A DNA stretch of 63,649 nt from Spirochaetales bacterium. GTDB lineage: Bacteria > Spirochaetota > Spirochaetia > Treponematales > UBA12059. The translations under genes were made by a program, and so were the position numbers. The stretch spans positions 1-63,649 of the forward strand of contig JAFGNN010000081.1 of the NCBI GenBank assembly GCA_016926955.1, in the 5' to 3' direction. The notes under the pieces were generated by a model. It had not been told where the DNA came from. It was given only the letters and a program-made list of their open reading frames with translations, and made no database searches. Position 1 is the first letter of the stretch; each line of letters opens with the position of its first letter. Shown one piece after another: positions 17,392-25,615 of the stretch.

Positions 17392-18066
17392 TTGAGCGAA
17401 CGCAAGTCAACCTACGAAACCGTCCACGAGAACCGCTATTCCGTCGGCGAGGAGATCGCCAACGCGGTCACGCACGGCATCGGCGCGGCCCTGGCCATCG
17501 CGGCCCTGGCCGTCATGGTCGTGCAGGCCGCCCGGCGCGGCGACGCCCGCCATGTGGTCGGCTACGCCGTCTTCGGCTCGACCCTCTTCCTGTCCTACAT
17601 CACCTCGACCATCTACCACGGCCTGACCGCGCCGCGCGCCAAGCGCGTCTTCGAGATCCTGGACCACTCCGCCATCTTCGTGCTGATCGCGGGAACCTAC
17701 ACGGCCTTTACGCTGACCCTGCTGCCGGGCGCGCTCGGCTGGACCATCTTCGGCCTGGTATGGGGTATCGCGGTTGCGGGCGTCACGTTCAAGGCGGTCT
17801 TCTTCGACCGGGCGAGGCTGCTCTCGGTACTGGCCTACGTGGGCATGGGCTGGATCATCGTCTTCGCCTTCGGGCCGCTCAAGGCCGCCGCCCCGAAGCT
17901 GGCGGTCGACCTGCTGATCGCGGGCGGCGTCACCTACACCGTCGGCGCCATCATCTACGCGATCGGCAAGAAGGTGCCCTACCTGCATTCCGTCTGGCAC
18001 CTCTTCGTGCTCGGCGGCGCGGCCTGCCACGTCTTCTCCGCCCTGGCCGCGCTCCCGCCTTCCTGA
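17392..18066 (+). CDS. Hemolysin III / TrhA family membrane protein
   Basis: This encodes 224 residues from a TTG start, chosen because GGAG lies 7 bases upstream and the family N-terminus (ETVHENRYSVGEEIANAVTHGIGAALA) follows directly. There are seven membrane helices. Conserved polar motifs, thought to form a zinc site similar to that of PAQR receptors, are visible: TSTIYHG, ILDHSAIFVLIAGTYT and HSVWHLFVLGGAACH. The molecular role is debated; membrane-lipid homeostasis is the best-supported idea for the bacterial family. The 190 bases between msrB and this gene contain only GC-rich sequence with no clear signal. Confidence 0.9.
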   Translation: MSERKSTYETVHENRYSVGEEIANAVTHGIGAALAIAALAVMVVQAARRGDARHVVGYAVFGSTLFLSYITSTIYHGLTAPRAKRVFEILDHSAIFVLIAGTYTAFTLTLLPGALGWTIFGLVWGIAVAGVTFKAVFFDRARLLSVLAYVGMGWIIVFAFGPLKAAAPKLAVDLLIAGGVTYTVGAIIYAIGKKVPYLHSVWHLFVLGGAACHVFSALAALPPS

Positions 18067-18101
18067 TTTCCCGGGCCGCCTCGTTTCCAAGGCGGTGGCA
18101 A

Positions 18102-18273
18102 CCCCCTTTTCGAATCGGGGTCCAGGGGTGTCCCCTGGTCGTGCTTTGGGATGAGGCCAGGTAGCGCGGAGCGCTACCGCTACCATTGTTCCTTTACGAA
18201 AGCGCGCGCAGCACGCAAAAGGGGGCCTGGGGGAGAAACCCTTTCGCTCGAAACGAAAGGGTTTCTTCCCCAG
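18102..18273. repeat. Structured intergenic element ending in a strong terminator hairpin
   Basis: Between two convergent genes lie CCAGGGG-TGT-CCCCTGG (18122-18138), GGTAGCGC-GGA-GCGCTACC (18160-18178) and a 20-bp hairpin (arms 18227-18246 and 18254-18273, one G-U pair, 7-base loop). The outer parts CCCCCTTTT and AAAAGGGGG are also complementary across ~115 bases. The last hairpin, followed on the minus strand by CCCCCTTTT, can terminate alr. The whole looks like a palindromic repeat element. Confidence 0.6.
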
Positions 18274-18277
18274 ACAG

Positions 18278-19411
18278 TCAATCCTCGACGTAGATCCGGG
18301 GCACGCGCGAGGCGATCATGCAGGTAGCCTCGTAGGGGATGGTGCCCATGAGGGCGCAGACTTCCTCGAGGGGGACGCGGTCGCCGTTCTTTTCGCCGAA
18401 GAGCAGGACCTCGTCGCCGTTGTAAGCCTCGCCGTCGGGCCCCAGATCCAGCAGGAACTGGTCCATGCAGACGCGGCCCGCGATCGGGTAGGAGCGGCCG
18501 CGGACGACCGCGCGGCCGCGGTTCGAGAGCAGGCGGGAATAGCCGTCGCCGTAGCCGGCGGGCACCGTGGCAATCCGCGAGTCGCGTTCGAGGCGGTACG
18601 TCGAGCCGTAGCCCAGGGCGGCTCCGGCTCGCGCGACCTTGAAGTAGGAAATCCGCGACAAGAGGCGCATGACCGGCTCGAGGCCTACGGGCTTCGCCGG
18701 CACGGGCTCGTAGCCGTAGAGCATGAGGCCGGGCCTGACCAGGTCGAGGCGAGACTCGGGCAGGGCGACGAGGGCGGCCGAATTGGCGGCGTGGAGCAGG
18801 GGCGGACGCGCGCCGCGAGATTCCAGCAGGCGTATGACCTCGTGGAAGCGCCCGAGCTGGACTTTGGCGAAATCGGGATCGTCGTCGGCGGTGGCGAAGT
18901 GGGTGAAGGCGCCCGCGAGAACGAGGCCGTCCATGCCGAGCACGGCGTCGACGAAGGGCGCCGCCGAGTACCAGTGCACGCCGATGCGCTCCATGCCCGT
19001 GTCGAACTTGAGGTGGATGCGCGCCTTGGCGCCCATGGCCAGGGCCGCGTCGGAGAAGGCGCGGGCCTTCTCGATCGACGGCACGGTGGCCTCGAGGCCG
19101 AGCTCGATGAAGCGCGGGATCTGCGGCGTCGCGGCGGGGCCGAGCACCAGGATGGGCGCGTCGATTCCGGCGCGGCGAAGGAAGTCGCCCTCCTCGAGGA
19201 AGGCGACGCCGAGGGAGTCGGCGCCGGCGGAGAGGAACTCGCGCGCCACGCGTTCAAGGCCGTGGCCGTAGGCGTTGGCTTTTACCACCGCCATGACCTT
19301 GACGCCGGCTCCGGCGAGGGCCTTCGCGCGCGCGAAGTTGCGCCTCAGCGCCCCGAGGCGGATCTCCGCCCGCGTCGGCCGTTCGTCGTCGAGGGGATAG
19401 ATGGTGTCCAC
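18278..19411 (-). CDS. alr: Alanine racemase
   Basis: This encodes 377 residues. It is a PLP enzyme interconverting L- and D-alanine for peptidoglycan. The PLP Lys is in VMAVVKANAYGHG near residue 43; the second catalytic Tyr is in AALGYGSTY. The TIM barrel (GLEATVPSIEKARAFS, HLKFDTGMERIGV) and the C-terminal beta domain (YPIAGRVCMDQFLLDLG) are complete. The start is GTG at 19411, preceded only by a weak ribosome binding site. It follows a THEP1-type NTPase gene on the same strand by 49 bases. Confidence 0.95.
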   Translation of the reverse strand: MDTIYPLDDERPTRAEIRLGALRRNFARAKALAGAGVKVMAVVKANAYGHGLERVAREFLSAGADSLGVAFLEEGDFLRRAGIDAPILVLGPAATPQIPRFIELGLEATVPSIEKARAFSDAALAMGAKARIHLKFDTGMERIGVHWYSAAPFVDAVLGMDGLVLAGAFTHFATADDDPDFAKVQLGRFHEVIRLLESRGARPPLLHAANSAALVALPESRLDLVRPGLMLYGYEPVPAKPVGLEPVMRLLSRISYFKVARAGAALGYGSTYRLERDSRIATVPAGYGDGYSRLLSNRGRAVVRGRSYPIAGRVCMDQFLLDLGPDGEAYNGDEVLLFGEKNGDRVPLEEVCALMGTIPYEATCMIASRVPRIYVED

Positions 19412-19460
19412 GGGAAGGACTGTAGCCGCACGGGGACTCCGGGCTCAAGGGGAAACGGTG

Positions 19461-20090
19461 TCACGAAGCTTCGGGATCGCCGCTCCGCCCGGGGCCGGCC
19501 GGGCCGGGAGCGAGCAGGGCCGCGAGCTCGGCAAAGGCCGCCTCGCGGCATGCCGGATCCAGGACCACGACGCGCTCCGCCCCGAGCCGATCCGCCAGCT
19601 CGGCCGCCAGTTCGGTCCGCACTGCGACTACGACGAGGGGGCGCTCGGGGGCAGTCCCCGCGGGCGAAGCGAGGTCCGTCCCCGGCCGCGACGCCGGCTC
19701 GAGCGCGCGGAGCGAGGGGGACAGACCCGAGCCGGCGCGCAGCTCGAGCGGGCCGATCTCGTCGACCAGGACCGGATGCCCGGCGCGCGCGAGCGAGTCC
19801 AGCACGGCGCGGTTCGCGGCGTCCAGGCCGGCGGCCGAAAAGGACCAATCCTTCCAGGAGGGGCCGTCGAGCGCCCGGAGTTTCGAGCCGAACGCGCCGG
19901 ACGCGCCGGACGCGGCGTCGAGCCAGGTCGAGCCGGTTTTCTCGCCATCGCCGTCGAAGACGCCGGGCTGGAGGACGCCCCCTGGCCTCAAGCCCGCCAG
20001 GCGCGCGGCGTCGGCGAGCCGGACGAGCGTAGTGGTCTTGCCGGAGCCGCGCTCGCCTGAAAGCAGGACGATTTCCATGCGTTCCATCAT
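19461..20090 (-). CDS. THEP1-like P-loop nucleoside-triphosphatase
   Basis: This encodes 209 residues. Walker A is LLSGERGSGKTTTLVRLAD near the N-terminus; Walker B is VLVDEIGPLEL, the THEP1/NTPase_1 signature. Family members hydrolyse NTPs slowly and their cellular role is unclear. The length exceeds the ~170-180 residues common in the family. The excess lies after LEL, where about 30 residues (GSGLSPSLRALEPASRPGTD and on) look like low-complexity filler encoded by a palindrome with REP-like arms (19673-19683 and 19717-19727). The start may be the first or the third Met; all lie within 13 bases. Confidence 0.75.
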   Translation of the reverse strand: MMERMEIVLLSGERGSGKTTTLVRLADAARLAGLRPGGVLQPGVFDGDGEKTGSTWLDAASGASGAFGSKLRALDGPSWKDWSFSAAGLDAANRAVLDSLARAGHPVLVDEIGPLELRAGSGLSPSLRALEPASRPGTDLASPAGTAPERPLVVVAVRTELAAELADRLGAERVVVLDPACREAAFAELAALLAPGPAGPGRSGDPEAS

Positions 20091-20193
20091 GGACCGCAGC
20101 GGGGCGGGGATGGAAGACCCGCTTTTTCCGCTGGCGCGATCGGCGCGGTAGTCCTAGAGTATCTGCGTATTCCTGATCCCAAGGAGGCATCGC

Positions 20194-21525
20194 ATGGTAT
20201 CGGGTACTGTCGCCCTGCTGCTCCTCGTGCTGGCCGTCGCGGTCATCGTGGTGCTGACGGGCAAGTTCAAGGTCAACGCGTTCCTCGTCCTCGTCGGCGT
20301 GGCCTTCGCGTACGGACTCTCCATCGGCTTGCCTGCCCTGGACGTGGTCGGCAAGATCAAGTCCGGTTTCGGCGGAACCTTGACCGGCATCGGCATCGTC
20401 ATCGTGGCGGGCACCATCATGGGCACCATCCTCGAGAAGACGGGCGCCGCCCTCTCGATGACCCAGGCCATCCTCAAGCTGGTGGGCAAGAAGCGGGCTC
20501 CGCTGGCGATGAACGCCGCCGGCTACGTGGTGTCCGTGCCGGTTTTCTGCGACTCGGGCTTCGTCATCCTCAACCCGCTCAACAAGGCCCTGGCCAAGGA
20601 GACCGGCACCTCGATGACGGTCATGGCGGTCGCGCTGGCCACCGGCCTCTACGCCACGCACACCATGGTGCCTCCGACGCCGGGTCCCATCGCCGCTGCC
20701 GGCACCCTCGGGGCGGACCTCGGCCGCGTCATCTTCTTCGGCCTGATAGCGGCCATTCCCGCGAGCATCGCGGGGCTCCTCTGGGCCACCAGGGTGGCGA
20801 AGAAGTGGGACATACCCGCCGATGTCAGCGAGTCCTATTCGGACATCGTCAAGAAGTACGGGAAGCTTCCGAGCGCCTTCCTGTCCTTCCTGCCCATCGT
20901 CCTGCCGATCGCCCTGATCCTGCTCAAGAGCGTTTCGGAGCTGCCCGGCAAGCCCTTCGGCGAAGGCGGGTTCCAGACCTTCCTGCGCTTCATCGGCGAT
21001 CCTGTCACGGCGCTGATACTCGGCGTCTTCGCTTCCTTCCTGCTCGTCAAGAAGGGAGAGGGAAAGGCGGCCATCTCGGATTGGGTGGGGCAGGGCATCA
21101 AGGATTCGGCCATCATCCTGGTGATCACCGGCGCCGGCGGCTCCTTCGGCGCCATCATCGCGGCCAGCCCCATCGTCGAATTCATCAAGGGCGGCATGGC
21201 GAACCTCTCGCTCGGCATTTTCCTGCCCTTCGTCATCGCGGCGGCGCTGAAGACCGCGCAGGGGTCCTCGACCGTGGCCATCATCACCACCTCGAGCATC
21301 CTGGCGCCCATGCTGATGCAGTTCGGGCTCGATCCGGCCCTGACTGTCGTCGCCATCGGCGCTGGCGCGATGGTGGTGTCCCACGCCAACGACAGTTACT
21401 TCTGGGTGGTCTCGCAGTTCTCCGGCATGCCGGTCGATGTCGCCTACAAGGCCTATTCGTCGGCGACGGCTGTCGAGGGCATCGTGGCCGCGCTGGTCGT
21501 GGCCGGCATCTCGATCTTCGTGTAG
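20194..21525 (+). CDS. GntP family permease, probably for glycerate
   Basis: This encodes 443 residues with about 12-14 membrane helices. Family motifs include FGGTLTGIGIVIVAGTIMGTILEKTGAA, SVPVFCDSGFVIL and ATGLYATHTMVPPTPGP, all typical of the gluconate:H+ symporter family. AAGGAGG precedes the start. The next gene, 9 bases downstream, encodes glycerate 2-kinase, which argues for D-glycerate rather than gluconate as substrate. Location: inner membrane. Confidence 0.92.
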   Translation: MVSGTVALLLLVLAVAVIVVLTGKFKVNAFLVLVGVAFAYGLSIGLPALDVVGKIKSGFGGTLTGIGIVIVAGTIMGTILEKTGAALSMTQAILKLVGKKRAPLAMNAAGYVVSVPVFCDSGFVILNPLNKALAKETGTSMTVMAVALATGLYATHTMVPPTPGPIAAAGTLGADLGRVIFFGLIAAIPASIAGLLWATRVAKKWDIPADVSESYSDIVKKYGKLPSAFLSFLPIVLPIALILLKSVSELPGKPFGEGGFQTFLRFIGDPVTALILGVFASFLLVKKGEGKAAISDWVGQGIKDSAIILVITGAGGSFGAIIAASPIVEFIKGGMANLSLGIFLPFVIAAALKTAQGSSTVAIITTSSILAPMLMQFGLDPALTVVAIGAGAMVVSHANDSYFWVVSQFSGMPVDVAYKAYSSATAVEGIVAALVVAGISIFV

Positions 21526-21534
21526 GAAGGGACG

Positions 21535-22923
21535 ATGGAAGGGCGCGAGGGAACAATGGACCACGCCGCTTCGCGCGCGGACGCGGAGGCGATCTTCCGC
21601 GCGGCGGTGGCGAGGGTCGACCCGCGCGCCCTCATCCGTTCGACGCTGTCGCTCGATGGCCCGCGGCTGAGCGTCAAGGGCGCCGGGGCGCGGGCTGTCT
21701 ACAACCTGGACCGCTTCGAGCGCGTCCTGGTGCTGGCCTTCGGCAAGGCGGCCTGCCGCATGGCCGCGGGCGTGGAGGACGTGCTCGGCGGGCGACTCAC
21801 GGACGGCGTAGCCGCGGTCAAGAAGGGTTTCGCCGAACCCTTGGGCAAGATCCGAGTCATGGAGGCGGCGCACCCCGTTCCGGACGAGACGAGCGTGGAG
21901 GCCGCGAGGGCGGTGCTGAAGCTGGCCCGCGAGGCGGGCCCGAAGGACCTGGCGCTCGTGCTGGTGTCCGGCGGCGGCTCGGCGGTGCTGGCCGCGCCGT
22001 GGAGCGACCTGCTCGGCGGCATCACCCTGGCCGACAAGCAGGCCACCACGCGCGAACTCCTCGCCTGCGGCGCCGACATCCGCGAGATCAACACGGTGCG
22101 CCGGCACCTTTCCTCGGTGAAGGGCGGCCGCCTCGCGGCGGCCCTCTCGCCCGCGAGCGCGGTGACGCTGATGCTCTCCGACGTCATTGGCGACGAGCTA
22201 TCTTCCATCGCGTCCGGGCCGACCGTGCCCGACGCGAGCACCTGGCAGGACGCGCTCGGCATCCTCGAGCGCTACCGGATCACGGAGAGAGTGCCGCCCG
22301 CCGTGCCCGCCCTGCTCCGGAACGGGGCGGGCGGCATGCTGGTCGATACGCCGAAGCCCGGCGCCGCGGTGTTCGACAAGGTGCGCAACTTCGTCATCGG
22401 CTCGAACCGCGTGGCCGCGCTCGCGGCCGTCAAGGAAGCGCGCGCACGCGGCTACAGGCCGGTCTATCTCGGCTCACGCTTGGCGGGCGAGGCCCGCGAG
22501 CTCGCGCGCGTCTGGCTCGGCATGGGCGTCGAGGCGGCGAGCCGCGGCGCGCCCGTCCGTGCGCCGGGCTGCATAATCGGCGGCGGCGAAGCCACGGTGA
22601 CCATCCGGGGCGAGGGGCTCGGAGGCCGCAACCAGGAGGCGGCGCTCGCCTTCCTGGTCGGCCTCTCGGAAAGCTCGCCTGAATGGGCGTCGCGGCTCTG
22701 CTTCCTGTCCGCAGGCACCGACGGCAACGACGGCCCCACCGACGCGGCCGGCGCCTTCGCGGACCTCGAGATGCTTGCGCGTGCGCGCGAAGCCGGGCTC
22801 GACCCTCGCGCCTACCTCGAACGCAACGACTCCTGGCATTTCTTCGACCGTATCGGCGGATTGCTGCGGACCGGACCCACCGGCACCAACGTCTGCGACC
22901 TGCAGCTCGTGCTGGTGCGCTGA
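21535..22923 (+). CDS. Glycerate 2-kinase (GckA/MOFRL family)
   Basis: This encodes 462 residues. It phosphorylates D-glycerate to 2-phosphoglycerate, feeding lower glycolysis. The N-terminal DUF4147 domain has LVLVSGGGSAVLAAPW and SDVIGDELSSIASGPTVPD; the C-terminal MOFRL domain has GGEATVTIRGEGLGGRNQEAAL and SAGTDGNDGPTDAAGAF. The first ATG has AGGAAGGGA upstream; a second ATG 7 codons later is also possible. With the GntP permease it forms a two-gene glycerate uptake and utilisation operon. A hairpin (22995-23033) follows before the convergent acyltransferase gene. Confidence 0.93.
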   Translation: MEGREGTMDHAASRADAEAIFRAAVARVDPRALIRSTLSLDGPRLSVKGAGARAVYNLDRFERVLVLAFGKAACRMAAGVEDVLGGRLTDGVAAVKKGFAEPLGKIRVMEAAHPVPDETSVEAARAVLKLAREAGPKDLALVLVSGGGSAVLAAPWSDLLGGITLADKQATTRELLACGADIREINTVRRHLSSVKGGRLAAALSPASAVTLMLSDVIGDELSSIASGPTVPDASTWQDALGILERYRITERVPPAVPALLRNGAGGMLVDTPKPGAAVFDKVRNFVIGSNRVAALAAVKEARARGYRPVYLGSRLAGEARELARVWLGMGVEAASRGAPVRAPGCIIGGGEATVTIRGEGLGGRNQEAALAFLVGLSESSPEWASRLCFLSAGTDGNDGPTDAAGAFADLEMLARAREAGLDPRAYLERNDSWHFFDRIGGLLRTGPTGTNVCDLQLVLVR

Positions 22924-22994
22924 GCGCCGCGCGGCAGCGGCGCCCTCCGAGGCCGCCGCGCGCGGTGAAGCCCATCGCCCTAAACGGAAAACGC

Positions 22995-23033
22995 GCCCCG
23001 CCGCCTCGTATCGACGCGAGGCGAGCTTGGGGC
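22995..23033. terminator. Hairpin between convergent genes
   Basis: CGCCTCG/CGAGGCG (23002-23008/23017-23023) lies inside an outer GCCCC/GGGGC pair, between the glycerate kinase stop and the acyltransferase stop. There is no clear T-run on either strand, so termination is only a suggestion. Confidence 0.35.
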
Positions 23034-23040
23034 CCGGCGC

Positions 23041-23877
23041 CTATTCCCCCCGTCCTTCCCTGAGCGGAGCGCGGCCCTTTTCGATGCCGAAGGCGCGGCG
23101 CGCGGGGAGCCCTGCGATGACGGTGTAGACCGAGCCGTCGGGCAGGTTCGTGCCCTTGCGGAGGTAGCAGCGCGCGCCGACCACGCAGCGTTCGCCGATG
23201 TCGGTGCCCGGCGGGACGTAGGCGCCCGTGCCGACCAGGCTGTCCTTGCCGATGCGGATGCGCTCGAGGTGGAGCCACTCGCGCTCGTAGAGGTGGCACG
23301 AGATTTCCGCGTTGCCGCCGAGGATGACGCCCTCCTCGACCGTCAGCAGGTAGGCGTCATTGAGCCAGGGCGTGTTGATGAAGACGTTGCGGCCGATCTT
23401 GGCGCCGACGATGCGGAAATACGCGGTGATGAACCACGAGACCGGGATGAAGGGCAGCACCGTGCGCGTCGAGATGTTGTAGATGCCCGAGTAGATGAGC
23501 CAGCGCAGGGTGACAAGGCTCACCTTGGGGTAGTGGCCCGGCTTGATGCCGAGCGAGAGGAGTCGCACGAGCGAGGCCTGGAAGAGGGCGCCCCAGAGGA
23601 AATAGGTGAACACCGCGGCGCCGCCCGAGAGCCCGAGAAGGACGAAACCGCCGAAGCCGGGCGCGTTTTGCGCCGCACCGCCGAGCAGTCCCGCGAGGCC
23701 GCGGGCGTCGGCACCGGAGCCGACGCCCAGGACGCGCGCGGCGACCGTCCAGACTATCCAGGCGGAGGGCACGAGCGAGAGGCCGAGCACGGCCGCGTAG
23801 AAGGCGTTGATGACGAGCGCGATGAGTATCTGCATGGGCGACGATTCGTATATGGCGACCAGGATATTCTTCTTCAT
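23041..23877 (-). CDS. Membrane-linked left-handed beta-helix (hexapeptide) acyltransferase
   Basis: This encodes 278 residues. The N-terminal half has two or three hydrophobic helices (MQILIALVINAFYAAVLGLSL, GFVLLGLSGGAAVFTYFLWGALF). The C-terminal half contains imperfect hexapeptide turns (VGAKIGRNVFINTPWLNDAYLLTVEEGVILGG, IGKDSLVGTGAYVPPGTDIGERCVVGARCYL), as in acetyl/acyl transferases of the LbH superfamily. It resembles the terminal segment of larger NRPS-associated or Pls-type acyltransferases. GGAGGCAGC precedes the start. The acceptor is unknown; cell-envelope modification is plausible. Confidence 0.72.
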   Translation of the reverse strand: MKKNILVAIYESSPMQILIALVINAFYAAVLGLSLVPSAWIVWTVAARVLGVGSGADARGLAGLLGGAAQNAPGFGGFVLLGLSGGAAVFTYFLWGALFQASLVRLLSLGIKPGHYPKVSLVTLRWLIYSGIYNISTRTVLPFIPVSWFITAYFRIVGAKIGRNVFINTPWLNDAYLLTVEEGVILGGNAEISCHLYEREWLHLERIRIGKDSLVGTGAYVPPGTDIGERCVVGARCYLRKGTNLPDGSVYTVIAGLPARRAFGIEKGRAPLREGRGE

Positions 23878-23993
23878 GCTGCCTCCGGAAGGGCGCTCAT
23901 GATAAAGGCGAATCACGGAAGGCGCCACGGGTAAAACGACGCCGTCGGCTCGAGGGAGGATCAGGCGAGCCGGGAAACTGGCGCCGCGCCGCT

Positions 23994-25031
23994 TCAGCCA
24001 GCCCGGACCGCCGCCTTCCGCCGGAAGGTGGCCGCGCGCGCGAAGACCGCGAGCGCGATGGCGCCGCCGTAGAGGGCGGTCGGGATGAAGGTCACCTCGA
24101 AGAGCCGGTCGTAGCCGCGCCATGCGAAGAGGCTCGCGATCAGCGCCGCGTAGAGCGCGAGCACGAGGGCGCGTCCCCAGGTTTTCAGCTTGAGCCCGTA
24201 CTGCCCCGTGAAGGCGAACATGAAGAGGAAGCCCGAGGCGAACATGATCCAGATGCCGGGGCCCGCCGTGTCGCGCTCGCCCGAGATGCCGGAGACCGCC
24301 TTCTGGATGGCGATGGCCGGCCCGTGGACGCCGACCAGCACCTCGAGCAGGGCCACCCAGCCGAGGGCCAGGTGGAGCTTCGTGTTCGGCAGCGAGAGCT
24401 GGACGAAGAGCAGGAACATGTAGAAGAAGCCCGTGAGGAGGCCGTAGTCGCCCTCGGTGGGGTGGAACCAGAAGGTGTAGCAGAGCGCCCAGGCGATGTA
24501 GTAGCCGTGCCAGGAGAGCACCCAGTCGCGGGCTTTCGCGTCCCATTTGCCGAATTTGCCGAGGATGAGGCCGCGGCGGGGGGCCGCCGAATAGAGGATG
24601 ATGACCAGCATGCCGATGACCGAGTACTGGCTCGACCAGACGGGCACGTATTGCGCGAGCCCGTCGTAGAAGAGGTGGGTCTGCAGGATGTGGACGAGGA
24701 CGAAGGCGCCGTTCCAGGCCAGCGCGGCGAGGTTGAGGCGGCTCGCCGTGTTCGGGTGGGCCTTTTCCTTGGAAAGCTTCCAGACCAGGTAGAAGAGCCC
24801 GGCCTGGTGGATCGCGTAGAGCGACCAGGCCGAGAAGCCGCCCGCGAGGGTCGGCTTCGCGAGTTGCCAGTAGTAGTGCGCGGCGCCGAGGTCGGGCCCG
24901 ATGAGGGGCCGCCATGCGGCGAGGAGCGGCGAGAGCGCCGCGATCAACGCCGTCAGCGCGAACGATGCCGCTATCGAGATGACCGTGACCGTGCCGAGCC
25001 TGGATCCGCCGTCCGCCTTCGCGTCGCCCAT
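23994..25031 (-). CDS. Polytopic membrane protein of unknown function
   Basis: This encodes 345 residues with about nine hydrophobic helices (for example TVTVISIAASFALTALIAAL, NLAALAWNGAFVLVHILQTHLFY, VIGMLVIILYSAAPRRGLILG). Aromatic residues and several His cluster near helix ends (HYYWQLAKP, SWHGYYIAWALCYTFWFHP). I do not recognise the family. The start at 25031 was preferred because GGAGGATCAAC precedes it; a Met 7 codons upstream has none. It lies between the acyltransferase and metallophosphoesterase genes, all on the minus strand, with gaps of 116 and 44 bases. Confidence 0.65.
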   Translation of the reverse strand: MGDAKADGGSRLGTVTVISIAASFALTALIAALSPLLAAWRPLIGPDLGAAHYYWQLAKPTLAGGFSAWSLYAIHQAGLFYLVWKLSKEKAHPNTASRLNLAALAWNGAFVLVHILQTHLFYDGLAQYVPVWSSQYSVIGMLVIILYSAAPRRGLILGKFGKWDAKARDWVLSWHGYYIAWALCYTFWFHPTEGDYGLLTGFFYMFLLFVQLSLPNTKLHLALGWVALLEVLVGVHGPAIAIQKAVSGISGERDTAGPGIWIMFASGFLFMFAFTGQYGLKLKTWGRALVLALYAALIASLFAWRGYDRLFEVTFIPTALYGGAIALAVFARAATFRRKAAVRAG

Positions 25032-25075
25032 GTTGATCCTCCGCGCCACCAACTATAGGCGGAGGCGGGCGGATA

Positions 25076-25615
25076 TCAATCGCGCGGGTCGAAGCTCCGC
25101 AGCGAATTCCCCGCGACTTCGTAGAACAGGGCTTCGAGGCGGTCGCGCGCCGGTCCGGGGCCCGCGTCGACGCGGAGCAGGGCGAAGCTCTTGCCTCGGC
25201 CGCCCCGCGGGCGCGAGAGGCTGCCCGGGTTCAGGAGGACGAGTCCTCCCGCGTCGGCGAGCGCGGGATGGTGCGTATGCCCGAACAGGACGAGCGCCGC
25301 GCCTTTCTCGGCGCCGTGGAGCGCGAGGGGAAGCAGCGAGCGCGCCCCGTCGAGCCAGGCGTTGCCGTGCAGGGCCAGGATCGGGACGCCGTCCACCGAG
25401 AGGGACCGGGATCCCGGCAGTTTCCGGTCGAGGTCGACGTTGCCGCGCACCGCCACGACGGGCGGGCAGGGCAGTCCGAGGGATCTGGCGCGTTCCGCGT
25501 CCTCGGCGCCGTCGCCGCAGTGGATCAGCAGGTCGGCCCGATCGCCGAGCTTCGACAGGACGAAGGCGAGGGCGCCGATCTCGCCGTGCGTGTCCGAGAC
25601 CACGAGTATCCTCAT
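25076..25615 (-). CDS. YfcE/MJ0936-type metallophosphoesterase
   Basis: This encodes 179 residues. The complete set of calcineurin-like metal motifs is present: SDTHGE at the N-terminus, HCGDGAED, RGNVD, and GHTHHP with LHGNA. Close relatives are phosphodiesterases acting on small substrates such as cyclic nucleotides in vitro. The start overlaps the stop of the BrkB-cNMP gene by 4 bases (ATGA), so the two products are made together. A phosphodiesterase coupled to a protein with a cyclic-nucleotide domain is suggestive of a shared ligand. Confidence 0.9.
   Translation of the reverse strand: MRILVVSDTHGEIGALAFVLSKLGDRADLLIHCGDGAEDAERARSLGLPCPPVVAVRGNVDLDRKLPGSRSLSVDGVPILALHGNAWLDGARSLLPLALHGAEKGAALVLFGHTHHPALADAGGLVLLNPGSLSRPRGGRGKSFALLRVDAGPGPARDRLEALFYEVAGNSLRSFDPRD

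Noticed and set aside
19345-22107. 920-codon minus-strand open frame
   Set aside because: It runs antisense to the GntP permease and glycerate kinase genes and in a second frame over the THEP1 gene; no recognisable domain.
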